A stretch of DNA of 64,000 nucleotides, from positions 186,001 to 250,000 of the forward strand of contig NZ_JBHLZU010000005.1 of the NCBI RefSeq assembly GCF_042429765.1. Direction: 5' to 3'. The first letter of the stretch is position 1; each line of letters starts with the position of its first letter. Under the pieces are notes generated by a model. That model did not search any database, was not told the origin of the DNA, and was given only the letters and a program-made list of their open reading frames with translations. Positions 26,796 through 34,746 of this stretch are shown in pieces. The position numbers and the translations under genes were made by a program. Origin of the DNA: Allokutzneria oryzae. GTDB taxonomy: Bacteria; Actinomycetota; Actinomycetes; Mycobacteriales; Pseudonocardiaceae.

Positions 26796-26843
26796 CGAAA
26801 AAACGACATCACTCTTCGGGGCCGACGGTCATGTCGTTTTTCG
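26796..26843. promoter_or_regulatory. Inverted repeat between Ada-AlkA and the lyase-like gene
   Basis: CGAAAAAACGACAT (26796-26809) and ATGTCGTTTTTCG (26831-26843) pair over 13 bp with one bulged A and a 21-nt loop. The sequence is strikingly AT-rich for the region. It sits 37 bp upstream of ada-alkA and 38 bp upstream of the gene at 26882, so it is a candidate Ada or other operator. Confidence 0.65.
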
Positions 26844-26881
26844 GCTGGACTCACGCTTCGCGGTGCTGGTGGACTGTGGCC

Positions 26882-27697
26882 ATGACACTGAGCCGTCAGG
26901 ACCGAGCCGCGCTGTTCACCTCCCTGCACCACAAGGATTCCGTGCTCGCGCTGCCGAACGCGTGGGACGTGATGAGCGCCCGGCTCGTCGAGCTGGAGGG
27001 CGCCGAGGCAGTGGCCACCACCAGCGCGGGCGTGGCGTGGAGCCTCGGTGCCGCCGACGGGGACAAGCTCGACCGGGACCGCGCCATCGACCTGGTCACC
27101 CGGATCGTCGCCGCCGTCTCGGTGCCGGTCACCGCGGACATCGAGAGCGGCTTCGGGGCGAGCGCGGCCGACGTCGCCGAGACCGTCAGGGGCATCGCCG
27201 GGGCGGGCGCGGTGGGCGTCAACCTGGAGGACGCACACCACGGCGGTCCCTCCCCGCTGCGCCCCATCGCCGACCAGGCCGAACGCCTCGCCGCGGCCCG
27301 CGAGGCCGACCCCGACCTGTACATCAACGCCCGCGTCGACGTGTACCTGCGGGCGGTCGGCGACCCGGCGGAGCGCGTGGCGGCGACCCTGGAACGGGCC
27401 CGCGCCTACCTGGCGGCGGGGGCGAGCGGCATCTTCGTGCCGGGAGTGGCCGACGCGGACACGATCGCCTTGCTGGCCAAGGAGATCGACGCGCCGCTGA
27501 ACGTGCTCGTCGGCCCCGGCTCACCGACCGTCGCCGAGCTGGCCGAGCTGGGCGTCGCCCGCGCCAGCCTCGGCTCCGGCCTCAGCCAGGCCGCCTACGC
27601 CGTCGTCCAGCGCGGCGCGCGGGAGATGCTGACCAGCGGCACCTACACGGCCACCGAGGACGCACTGGACTTCGGCACCCTCAACTCCAGCATCTAG
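26882..27697 (+). CDS. Isocitrate lyase/phosphoenolpyruvate mutase family protein
   Basis: The product has 271 aa. I start at ATG 26882 (TLSRQDRAALFTSLHHK). LPNAWDVMSARLVE, PVTADIESGFG, VNLEDAHHGG and YINARVDVYLR are the metal/substrate-binding blocks of the PEP mutase superfamily. The exact C-C or P-C lyase reaction is not predictable. A paralogue with the same blocks is at 41292-42047. It is divergent from the alkylation-repair operon. Confidence 0.88.
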   Translation: MTLSRQDRAALFTSLHHKDSVLALPNAWDVMSARLVELEGAEAVATTSAGVAWSLGAADGDKLDRDRAIDLVTRIVAAVSVPVTADIESGFGASAADVAETVRGIAGAGAVGVNLEDAHHGGPSPLRPIADQAERLAAAREADPDLYINARVDVYLRAVGDPAERVAATLERARAYLAAGASGIFVPGVADADTIALLAKEIDAPLNVLVGPGSPTVAELAELGVARASLGSGLSQAAYAVVQRGAREMLTSGTYTATEDALDFGTLNSSI

Positions 27698-28053
27698 CGC
27701 CAGTCCCGCAACTCGTCCTGAAGCCCGCCGCCCCCGTACCCCCGTGCACGCCGCCCCCGTACCCCCGTGCACGCCGCCCCCGTACCCCCGTGCACGCATG
27801 GGCCACGCGCATGGGCTGGCTGGCGTGGTCAGGGTTTTCGCGTTTTGTCACCTTGATGCGGAAAGGAGCGCTCTCATTTCGCATTATGCCTACAAAACGC
27901 GAAAAGAGGGCACGGGGGTGGCGGGGGTGAGGGCGCCAGGGGCGTGGTGAGGGGCGCGGGGGTGAGGGGGCGGCGGGTGAGGGGGTGAGGGGGCCGAGGG
28001 GTGGTGTGGTGGTGAGGGGTGGTGTGGTGGGTGTTGTCATTTGAGGGCAGGCG
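27698..28053. repeat. Composite repeat unit around palindromic element 3
   Basis: The whole 356-bp convergent gap appears to be one unit. Its ends are inverted: CTAGCGCCAGTCC on the left and, read on the other strand, CTAGCGCCTGCCC on the right, with the TAG stop codons of both flanking genes inside them. The left third holds a 23-bp tandem repeat (CCCCGTACCCCCGTGCACGC), the right third GGTG-rich repeats. The left flank resembles that at 42921-43006. Confidence 0.7.
27836..27904. repeat. Palindromic element 3 (left arm type A, right arm type B)
   Basis: The left arm is TTTCGCGTTTTGTCACCTTG (type A). The right arm ends ATGCCTACAAAACGCGAAA (type B, as in element 7). Only the outer 12 bp and the core GAGCGCTC pair, so this copy looks recombinant. 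Confidence 0.9.
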
Positions 28054-28530
28054 CTAGCCCTGCTCGTACATCGCGGCCACGGCCGCGTCGATCTCCTCCT
28101 GGGGGACGTCGCGGTCGTGCCTGGCGATGCACCAGCGGATGCCGAAGGGACAGCGCACAACCCCCATGCGGGCACCGGAGAAGGAGTCCGCCAGCGGGGT
28201 CAGCACCGTCGAGCCGGAGGCGACGGCCCGCTCGAAGACGGCGTCGACGTCGTTGGTCCACAACGTCATCGTGAACGAGTTCCCCTCGGCGGGCTGGCCG
28301 ACGATGCCGTAGTCCGGCATCGGCTCGGAGAGCTGGAAACGTCCGCCCGCGAGCGCGATCTCGGCGTGCGCCACCGTGCCGTCGGGCGCGTCGAAGCGCT
28401 CAAGCACCTCCGCACCGAAGACCTCCCGGTAGTACTCCAGCGCCTTGGCGCTGTCCGGAACGGCGAAGAACATCGTCAGGTTGGGGCTGCCGGCCGGAGC
28501 CGGGCCGCGGTTGTCAGACATGCCGCTCAT
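28054..28530 (-). CDS. VOC/glyoxalase-like protein (PhnB type)
   Basis: The product has 158 aa. LTMFFAVPDSAKALEYYREV, FGAEVLERF, MPDYG and MGVVRCPFGIRWCIARHD match the PhnB-like vicinal oxygen chelate fold. The start is ATG 28530; an internal ATG at 28521 is equally good. It is divergent from the AraC gene at 28603. Members bind small molecules or confer resistance; the substrate is unknown. Confidence 0.87.
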   Translation of the reverse strand: MSGMSDNRGPAPAGSPNLTMFFAVPDSAKALEYYREVFGAEVLERFDAPDGTVAHAEIALAGGRFQLSEPMPDYGIVGQPAEGNSFTMTLWTNDVDAVFERAVASGSTVLTPLADSFSGARMGVVRCPFGIRWCIARHDRDVPQEEIDAAVAAMYEQG

Positions 28531-28602
28531 CCTGTGACCATGCCGAACGCGCGGCTTGGACAAACGCGACACGATGTCGGACCCATCGGTCATCCTGATG
28601 CC

Positions 28603-29448
28603 GTGAACAGCGCACGGCACGCCCCGACCGGACTCGCGACGACCAGCGAGCTCGGTGTCCTCGGGGTGCGCGACCTCGACTTCACGGTGGATCGGGTACC
28701 GGTGGGCGCGGGGCTGGGCACCCTGGTCGAGCGGTACTGGATGACCAGCTGGGACCTGCCCACCGGGCGCCCCGCCTCGGTCACGCTGCTGCCGCATCCC
28801 TGCGTGAACCTGGTCTTCGACCGCGGCCAGCTCATGATCAGCGGAGTCGGCAGCGAGCGCTTCACCTACGCCTACCAGGGCCGCGGCCGGGTGTTCGGGA
28901 TCAAGTTCCGCCCCGGCGGCTTCCAGCCGTTCCACGGCGGTCCGGTCGCCGAGCTGACCGACCAGGTCCGCCCGCTGGCCACGCTGTGGGGCGAGACCGA
29001 CGCCACCGCCTTCGCCGACGAGCTCGCCGCGGCGGCCGAGCTGCCGGACCTGGTCGCTGTCGCCGAGCGGTGGCTGCGCGCGCACTGGCCGGAGCCGGAC
29101 AGCGAGGTGGCCAGGGTAGGGCGCATCGTCCGGGCGCTGCTGCACGATCGGTCGATCACCCGCGTCCAGGACGTGACGGAGCGCTTCGGGCTGTCCATGC
29201 GCACGCTGCAACGGCTGTTCCAGCGATATGTGGGTGTGAGCCCGAAATGGGTGCTGCGCCGTTACCGGCTGCACGAGGCCGCGGCCCGGTTGGCGGAGGG
29301 CGCCGGCGGCACCTGGGCGGACGTCGCTGTGGACCTCGGTTACTTCGACCAGTCGCACTTCATCCGAGACTTCGTTCGCGCGGTGGGGCTGACGCCGGTG
29401 GCCTACGCCGAGGCGTGCCTGCGAAGGGAGGCGCCGCTGAGCGCATGA
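28603..29448 (+). CDS. AraC-family transcriptional regulator
   Basis: The product has 281 aa from GTG 28603 (NSARHAPTGLATTSELGV). The N-terminal ligand domain contains LLPHPCVNLVFDRG and GIKFRPGGFQPF, as in the AraC group often paired with small VOC proteins. The two HTH motifs are VTERFGLSMRTLQRLFQRYV and WADVAVDLGYFDQSHFIRDF. Divergence from the VOC gene suggests it regulates that gene. Confidence 0.9.
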   Translation: MNSARHAPTGLATTSELGVLGVRDLDFTVDRVPVGAGLGTLVERYWMTSWDLPTGRPASVTLLPHPCVNLVFDRGQLMISGVGSERFTYAYQGRGRVFGIKFRPGGFQPFHGGPVAELTDQVRPLATLWGETDATAFADELAAAAELPDLVAVAERWLRAHWPEPDSEVARVGRIVRALLHDRSITRVQDVTERFGLSMRTLQRLFQRYVGVSPKWVLRRYRLHEAAARLAEGAGGTWADVAVDLGYFDQSHFIRDFVRAVGLTPVAYAEACLRREAPLSA

Positions 29449-29631
29449 GACGGTTGACGGCGTGATCTCCGGGTAGCCGAGGTAGATGTCCGCACTGCGC
29501 CATCCCCCGTTGCCGACCCCGAACCGCCCAGGCCCCCTGCCACCGGGCCCGGGCCCGGTCCCGCCGGATCCGCTGCCACCTCGACCGGGTCCAGTGCCAC
29601 CACAACCCCCGTGGCCGACGCCGCCGAGTCC

Positions 29632-30270
29632 GTGACGCAGCGGGACATCATCGCGAAGCTGCTGGACGAACACGGCAGGACCTACGCGTCAGAAGCGGGA
29701 ATCCCGTTGGCGGACAAGCCTTCCCCGCTCTACCGCCTGCTCGTGCTGACCACGCTGCTCTCGGTGCGCATCAGCTCCGACATCGCCGTCGCGGCGGCTC
29801 GTGAGCTGTCCAAGGCGGGCTGGCGCACGGCTCGCGCGATGCGTGAATCGACGTGGCAGCAACGAGTTGACGCCCTCGGCCGGGCGCACTACGTCCGCTA
29901 TGACGAGAGCACCGCCCGCCACCTCGGCGAAGGCGCGGAGCTGACCATCACCGCCTACGGCGGGGACCTCCGGCGCATGCGCCGGGCGGCGGACGGTGAC
30001 GTTTCCGAGCTGCAACGCCTGCTGAGGCGCTTCCCGAGGATCGGTCCGGTCGGCGCACGGATCTTCTGCCGCGAGGTCCAGGACGTGTGGCCGGAGTTCC
30101 GCCCGTTCTTCGACGACCGCGCCCTGACCGCCGCCGCCCGCTTGGGCCTGCCCACCACCCCCGCCGACCTGGCCCGCTCGGCCCCGTCCGGCGCGGTCGC
30201 GCTCCTCGCGGCTGCCCTCATCCGCCACGAGCGAGCGAATCGTGCTGGAAAGAGCGCAGAAGCGGGGTGA
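29632..30270 (+). CDS. HhH-GPD endonuclease III-like protein
   Basis: The product has 212 aa from GTG 29632 (TQRDIIAKLLDEHG); GTG 29611 would add seven residues. LLVLTTLLSVRISSDIAVAA and FPRIGPVGARIFCREVQ resemble the helix-hairpin-helix glycosylase fold. No iron-sulfur cysteine cluster is present, and the catalytic Lys/Asp pair is not clear. Base-excision activity is therefore only inferred. Confidence 0.72.
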   Translation: MTQRDIIAKLLDEHGRTYASEAGIPLADKPSPLYRLLVLTTLLSVRISSDIAVAAARELSKAGWRTARAMRESTWQQRVDALGRAHYVRYDESTARHLGEGAELTITAYGGDLRRMRRAADGDVSELQRLLRRFPRIGPVGARIFCREVQDVWPEFRPFFDDRALTAAARLGLPTTPADLARSAPSGAVALLAAALIRHERANRAGKSAEAG

Positions 30271-30309
30271 AGAGGTGGGGGCCTCCACCGGCGGGGTTGG
30301 CCGCTGCCC

Positions 30310-30608
30310 GGCAGCTCCAGGGATGCCCGCGCTGATCTCGTGGCCAACGTCGGTGACGCGGTGCGGCGCGGTGTCCAGCGAGAACGCGCCGCCCATCGAA
30401 CAGTCGACCCGGGTGCGCCGCCATCGCCGTCCGCCTCGCCCTCGGCGGAGTCGCCGTAGCCGCGCTGGTCGTGGTGGATCACCCGGTGGTCGGTGGCGAG
30501 CGCGTGGAACGGGTGCGCCCACATCCTGCGATCGTCCAGCGCCGCGTGGGTGAACAGCACGACGGGGCCGGAGCCGCCTCGTAGGCGAGTTCCGGCCCCG
30601 TTCACCAC
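30310..30608 (-). pseudogene. Alpha/beta hydrolase remnant
   Basis: From 30608 the frame reads GPVVLFTHAALDDRRMW and VIHHDQRGYGDSAEGEA, a typical hydrolase N-terminus. The nucleophile elbow DCSMGGAFSLDTA (about 30370-30410) continues in a different frame, followed by ISAGIPG. The linker between them is much too short and the C-terminal half is missing. This is a decayed gene with deletion and frameshift. Confidence 0.75.
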
Positions 30609-30656
30609 AACCTTTGCCGCAGCGGCAACCCAGGGTCGGCCGCCGTCAGCGCGGTG

Positions 30657-31871
30657 TCACCAGGTGACCGGAAGCGACGAGAGGCCGTAGACCACCGAGA
30701 ACGCGCGGAACTCCACCTCGTCCACGGGGATCGCCGGGCGCAGGTTCGGGAAGCGCCGCAGCAGCGCGGGGAAGGCCACCCGCATCTCCATCCGCGCGAG
30801 CGGCGCGCCAAGGCAGTGGTGCACCCCGTGGCCGAACGCCAGGTGCGGCGCGGTCTTGCGGCCGATGTCCAGCGCTTCCAGGTTCTCGCCGATCGCCGGG
30901 TCGCGGTTGCCCGCCGGGATGGAGAAGATCACCAGGTCGCCCTTGGCGATCCGCTCACCGCCGAGCTCGGTGTCCCCGGTCGCCCACCGCGGCGCGATGG
31001 TGTGGGTGATCGACATGTACCGCAGCAGCTCCTCGACGGCCGCCTCGATGTGCTCGTCGGACTCGGCGAGCGCGCGCTGGTCCGGGTGCTGGAGCAGCTT
31101 GAGCGTGCCGAGGCCGAGCATGTTCGACGTGGTCTCGTGCCCGGCGAGCAGCAGCAGGTCCGCGACCCCGACCAGCTCGGCGTTGGTGATCTTGTCGGCG
31201 TGCTCGCGGATCAGCATGCCGATCATGTCCTCGCCCGGGTCCGCGCGCTGCCGCTCGACCAGCTTCGCCATGTAGGCCAGCGACTCCTGGGTCGCCGCGA
31301 CCCGCTCCTCCAGGGCCAGCGACAGGTCCAGCCGCAGGTTGCTCAGCCGCTGGAAGTCGTCCCGGTCCTCGTAGGGCACCCCCAGCAGCTCGCAGATCAC
31401 CAGTGACGGGATCGGCAGCGCGAACGCCCGCACCAGGTCCACCGGCGGCCCGGCCTGCTCCATCGCGTCGAGGTGCTCCTCGACGATCGCCTCGATCCTC
31501 GGCTGCAGCCTGCGGATCCGCCGGACGGTGAACTCCGGGGTGAGCAGCCTGCGCAGGCTGGTGTGCTCCGGCGGGTCGTAGCTGAGCAGCATCCCGTCGG
31601 CGTTCTGCCGCGCGAACGGTGGCAGGTCGACGGCGTGGCGGGAGTTGTTGGCGAACCGGGTGGCGTCGCCCAGCGCCTCCCGGATGAGGTCGTAGCGGGT
31701 GACCAGCCAGGCCTCGGAACCCCAGGTGGTGCGGATCTTGCTGACCGGGCTCCGCTCGCGCAGTTCGGTGAGTTCGGGGACGGGGTCGAAGGCGTCGCGC
31801 CGGACGTGCACCGGCGCGCTGGTCATCGGCGGCATGCTGGTGGGGGCGGGCGCTGTGCTGCTGTCGGTCAT
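30657..31871 (-). CDS. Cytochrome P450
   Basis: The product has 404 aa from ATG 31871; a TTG nine codons upstream is less likely. The I-helix is LLLAGHETTSNM, ExxR is in ELLRYM, and the haem-binding loop is FGHGVHHCLGAPLARME. It is a soluble bacterial class enzyme needing ferredoxin partners, none of which is encoded nearby. It is divergent from the TetR at 31985, its probable repressor. Confidence 0.94.
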   Translation of the reverse strand: MTDSSTAPAPTSMPPMTSAPVHVRRDAFDPVPELTELRERSPVSKIRTTWGSEAWLVTRYDLIREALGDATRFANNSRHAVDLPPFARQNADGMLLSYDPPEHTSLRRLLTPEFTVRRIRRLQPRIEAIVEEHLDAMEQAGPPVDLVRAFALPIPSLVICELLGVPYEDRDDFQRLSNLRLDLSLALEERVAATQESLAYMAKLVERQRADPGEDMIGMLIREHADKITNAELVGVADLLLLAGHETTSNMLGLGTLKLLQHPDQRALAESDEHIEAAVEELLRYMSITHTIAPRWATGDTELGGERIAKGDLVIFSIPAGNRDPAIGENLEALDIGRKTAPHLAFGHGVHHCLGAPLARMEMRVAFPALLRRFPNLRPAIPVDEVEFRAFSVVYGLSSLPVTW

Positions 31872-31950
31872 CGCGGTCCCGTTCGTGTGGTGGGTCAACC
31901 GCTAATCCGATATGGAACTCTCGGTTAGCTCCTCCCCGAAGCTAGCACAA

Positions 31951-31961
31951 CTGATAGTCAG
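31951..31961. promoter_or_regulatory. Palindromic operator candidate between P450 and TetR
   Basis: CTGATAGTCAG is a perfect 4-bp inverted repeat around TAG, and CTGATA recurs 8 bp after it (31968-31973). The sequence is AT-rich, 24 bp from the TetR start. Confidence 0.45.
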
Positions 31962-31984
31962 CTCTCATCTGATACCGTTCCCGC

Positions 31985-32590
31985 ATGAACGCCCCAGGTC
32001 AGCGCCCCCTTCGCGCGGATGCCCTGCGCAACGCCGAGCGCCTGGTGATCGCGGCGCGGCAGGCCTTCGCCGACGACGGGCCGGAGGTGTCGCTGGAGGA
32101 GATCGCCCGCAGGGCCGGGGTCGGCGTCGCCACGCTCTACCGCCGCTTCCCGAGCAAGGACGACCTCGTGGCGGCTGTGCTGCTGTGGCGCTACGACGAG
32201 CGGGTCGCGCCCGTGCTGGAGGCCGCGCTGGTCGACCCCGACCCGTGGCGGGGTGTCGTGTCGTCCCTGGAGGCGGCGATGAGCCTGGCCTGCGAGGAGC
32301 AGTGCACGTTCCTCGCGGCGAAGAGCATGAGCAACCTCGCGGACGGCATCCAGGACCGTTACTTCGCCGACTTCACCAAGATCGTCGCCAGGGCGCAGGC
32401 CGCGGGGCTGCTCCGGAAGGACCTCACCCCGGAGGACCTGCCGCCGGTGGCGTACATGCTGGTCGGCGTGTTGCACGTCGTGCGAGCGCCGGAGTGGGAC
32501 TGGCGCCGCTACCTCACGCTGCTGCTCGACGGCCTCCGCCCCGCCGGAGCCACGGAGCTACCGGCACTCCGGCGCCCGGGCCAGACGTAG
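31985..32590 (+). CDS. TetR-family regulator
   Basis: The product has 201 aa. The HTH is VSLEEIARRAGVGVATLYRR, followed by FPSKDDLV. The C-terminal ligand domain is of the type found next to oxidoreductases. Divergence from the P450 gene suggests control of it and of itself. Confidence 0.9.
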   Translation: MNAPGQRPLRADALRNAERLVIAARQAFADDGPEVSLEEIARRAGVGVATLYRRFPSKDDLVAAVLLWRYDERVAPVLEAALVDPDPWRGVVSSLEAAMSLACEEQCTFLAAKSMSNLADGIQDRYFADFTKIVARAQAAGLLRKDLTPEDLPPVAYMLVGVLHVVRAPEWDWRRYLTLLLDGLRPAGATELPALRRPGQT

Positions 32591-32638
32591 CGCCACCATC
32601 GCCCGCCACCCGGTCCACGAGGAGTCCATCCCTCCTCG

Positions 32639-32706
32639 TTCGCGTTTTGCCACCTAAACGCGAAATGAGAGCGCTCTCTTGCGCATCAAGGTGACAAAAC
32701 GCGAAA
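32639..32706. repeat. Palindromic element 4 (type A, core inverted)
   Basis: Outer arms are CGCGTTTTGCCACCTAAACG and GTGACAAAACGCGAAA. The core GCGAAATGAGAGC/GCTCTCTTGCGC is the exact reverse complement of the core of element 1. It lies in the convergent gap 32591-32927. Confidence 0.92.
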
Positions 32707-32917
32707 CGTCGGGCCACCGCGGGCCACGTCGGGCCACGTCGGGCTGCGGCGGGCTGCGGCGGGCCGCGTCGCGAAACGTCGGGCCGCGTCGGGCTGCGGC
32801 GGGCCGCGTCGCGAAACGTCGGGCCGCGGCGGTGCGCGGCGGGCCACGTCGGGCTGCGGCGGGCCACCGCAGGCCGCGTCGGGCTGCGGCGGGCCGCGTC
32901 GGGCTGCGGGGGTGCGC
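32701..32917. repeat. GC-rich tandem array growing from palindromic element 4
   Basis: Units of about 10-11 bp (CGTCGGGCTGCGGCGGGC and variants) fill the rest of the gap. GCGAAACGTCGGGCC, which joins the end of the palindrome, occurs three times (about 32701, 32770 and 32811). No coding signal. Confidence 0.8.
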
Positions 32918-32927
32918 CGGGATGGGG

Positions 32928-33662
32928 TCAGTCGCGGGACCTGGCGTCGAGCTCGGCCGCTTCCTCCGGTGTGGGGGCGGTGCCGCCGAGGTGCGCGGGC
33001 TGCCACCACGTCTGGTCGGGCGCCGGCGTCTCGGGGTATTCGCGCTGCGCCTTGTCCAGCAGCTCCGTCATCCGCGCGCGCAGCTCGGCGGTGACCTCGG
33101 TGGCGTCCTGCTCCGGCGTCGGGTGCAGCGGCTGGCCGATCAGGATCGTGACGGGCAGGTGCCTGGTGCCCAGCGAACGCGGGCGGCCCTTGGTCCACAT
33201 CCGCTGCGTGCCCCACACCGCCATCGGGATCAGCGGCGCTCCGGCCTCCGCGGCCATGCGCACCGCGCCGGACTTGATGTCCTTCACCGTGAACGACCGG
33301 CTGATCGTCGCTTCGGGGAACACGCCGATCACCTCGCCGTCGCGCAGCGCGGCCATGGCCTGGTCGTAGGCGGCCTCGCCCGCCGCGCGGTCGACCGGGA
33401 TGTGGTGCATGCCGCGCATCAGCGGACCGGCGACCACGTTGTCGAAGACCTCTTTCTTCGCCATGAAGCGGACCAGGCGGTTGGCGGGCTGGGCGCCGAA
33501 GCCGCAGAAGATGAAGTCGAGGTAGCTCACGTGGTTGCTGGCCAGCACCGCCGCGCCCTCGTTGGGGATGTGCTCGGCCCCCTCCACCCGGATTCGCATG
33601 TCGAGCACCCGGAACATGGTCTTCGCCAGCGCGATGACCGGGGGGTAGACGATGTCAGCCAT
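32928..33662 (-). CDS. 1-acyl-sn-glycerol-3-phosphate acyltransferase family (PlsC-like)
   Basis: The product has 244 aa. The NHxxxxD motif is ASNHVSYLDFIF, and the second motif is GVFPEATISRSF. It would acylate lysophosphatidate or a related acceptor at the inner membrane face. The C-terminal tail is acidic. Single gene between a convergent TetR and a divergent membrane protein. Confidence 0.9.
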   Translation of the reverse strand: MADIVYPPVIALAKTMFRVLDMRIRVEGAEHIPNEGAAVLASNHVSYLDFIFCGFGAQPANRLVRFMAKKEVFDNVVAGPLMRGMHHIPVDRAAGEAAYDQAMAALRDGEVIGVFPEATISRSFTVKDIKSGAVRMAAEAGAPLIPMAVWGTQRMWTKGRPRSLGTRHLPVTILIGQPLHPTPEQDATEVTAELRARMTELLDKAQREYPETPAPDQTWWQPAHLGGTAPTPEEAAELDARSRD

Positions 33663-33792
33663 GTGCGTCAGTCGACCGATCTGCAGCAGGGGGAATCGGA
33701 CAGAACGACGCTAGGGGGTTCTCCGGCCGCCTGCGTTATGGCGAAGCTCACGTTCTCGTCAACCTCGGCCACTGGACAACCGTCCCCTCACC

Positions 33793-34746
33793 GTGGAACT
33801 CACCGTCAAGCAGTCCAAGGCGCGCGTGTTCGCCGTCTGGCTGTGCGCCGTGGCGTTGGCAGGCGTCCTCGTGCTCGTTCTCGTCCGCCTCACCGGGCTC
33901 GACGCGGGAACGTCCTTGGCCCTGCCCATCTCCGGGCTGCCCTTCGCGTCGGTGGGCACCGTGATCGTGTTGCCAGCGGTGCTCGCCCTGCGCGTTCGCT
34001 GGATGACCGTGGTCGCGGCGGTCCTCGTGGCAGTGCAGGCTTTCTGGCTCGCGCCGCGCTTCGTGGCCAACGGCGCGGAGATCGCCGCCGACGCGCCGAG
34101 GCTGCGGGTCGCCACCAGCAACTCCCTCCAAGGGCGCGTCGACCCCAAGGCCCTGGTGGAGCTCGTGCGCGCGCAGCGGGTCGATGTCCTCGCAGTGCAA
34201 GAGCTTCGCGCCACCGGCGTGCAACGGCTCGACGAGGCCGGGCTGCGGGAGCTGATGCCCTACCGCGAGCTGCACCCGGAGATCGACACGTCGATCTACT
34301 CGCGGCTCCCGCTCACCGCGGGCGGTCTGGTCGACCAGCCCACCACCTGGCCGCAGACCACCGCGACCGTCATGGTCGGCAACCACGCCGTGCGGCTGAT
34401 CGGCGTGCACACGCTGTACCCGGTGGAGAACCCCGCTCGGTGGACCGCCGACCTCCGCGCGCTGCGCGCCGAGGCCGGGCCGAACGTGGTGATGCTCGGC
34501 GACTTCAACGCCACGCTGGACCACACACCCCTGCGCGAGCTGCTCGCCGCCGGGCTGGCCGACGCGCACGCCGAGCTCGGTCGCGGCTGGGCGCCGACCT
34601 GGCCGGCCGATCGGCCCCTGATCCAGATCGACCACGTGCTCCACGGGCGGGAGCTGCGCGCGGTGAGCGTCTCCGAGCACACCCTGCCCGGGACCGACCA
34701 CCGCGCCGTCGTCGCCGAGCTGGCCTACCAGGCCGAGGGCGCGTAG
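33793..34746 (+). CDS. Membrane-anchored endonuclease/exonuclease/phosphatase family protein
   Basis: The product has 317 aa from GTG 33793. Three hydrophobic segments occupy residues ~12-85, followed by an EEP catalytic domain with VDVLAVQELR, VMLGDFNATLDH, IQIDHVLH and GTDHRAVVAEL. Such proteins hydrolyse phosphodiesters outside the membrane. It overlaps the convergent SDR gene by 22 bp. Confidence 0.88.
   Translation: MELTVKQSKARVFAVWLCAVALAGVLVLVLVRLTGLDAGTSLALPISGLPFASVGTVIVLPAVLALRVRWMTVVAAVLVAVQAFWLAPRFVANGAEIAADAPRLRVATSNSLQGRVDPKALVELVRAQRVDVLAVQELRATGVQRLDEAGLRELMPYRELHPEIDTSIYSRLPLTAGGLVDQPTTWPQTTATVMVGNHAVRLIGVHTLYPVENPARWTADLRALRAEAGPNVVMLGDFNATLDHTPLRELLAAGLADAHAELGRGWAPTWPADRPLIQIDHVLHGRELRAVSVSEHTLPGTDHRAVVAELAYQAEGA

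Noticed and set aside
29449..29631. Glycine-rich minus-strand frame continuing from the VOC gene region
   Set aside because: It overlaps the AraC gene entirely and has low-complexity GGTGPG composition without a ribosome-binding site.
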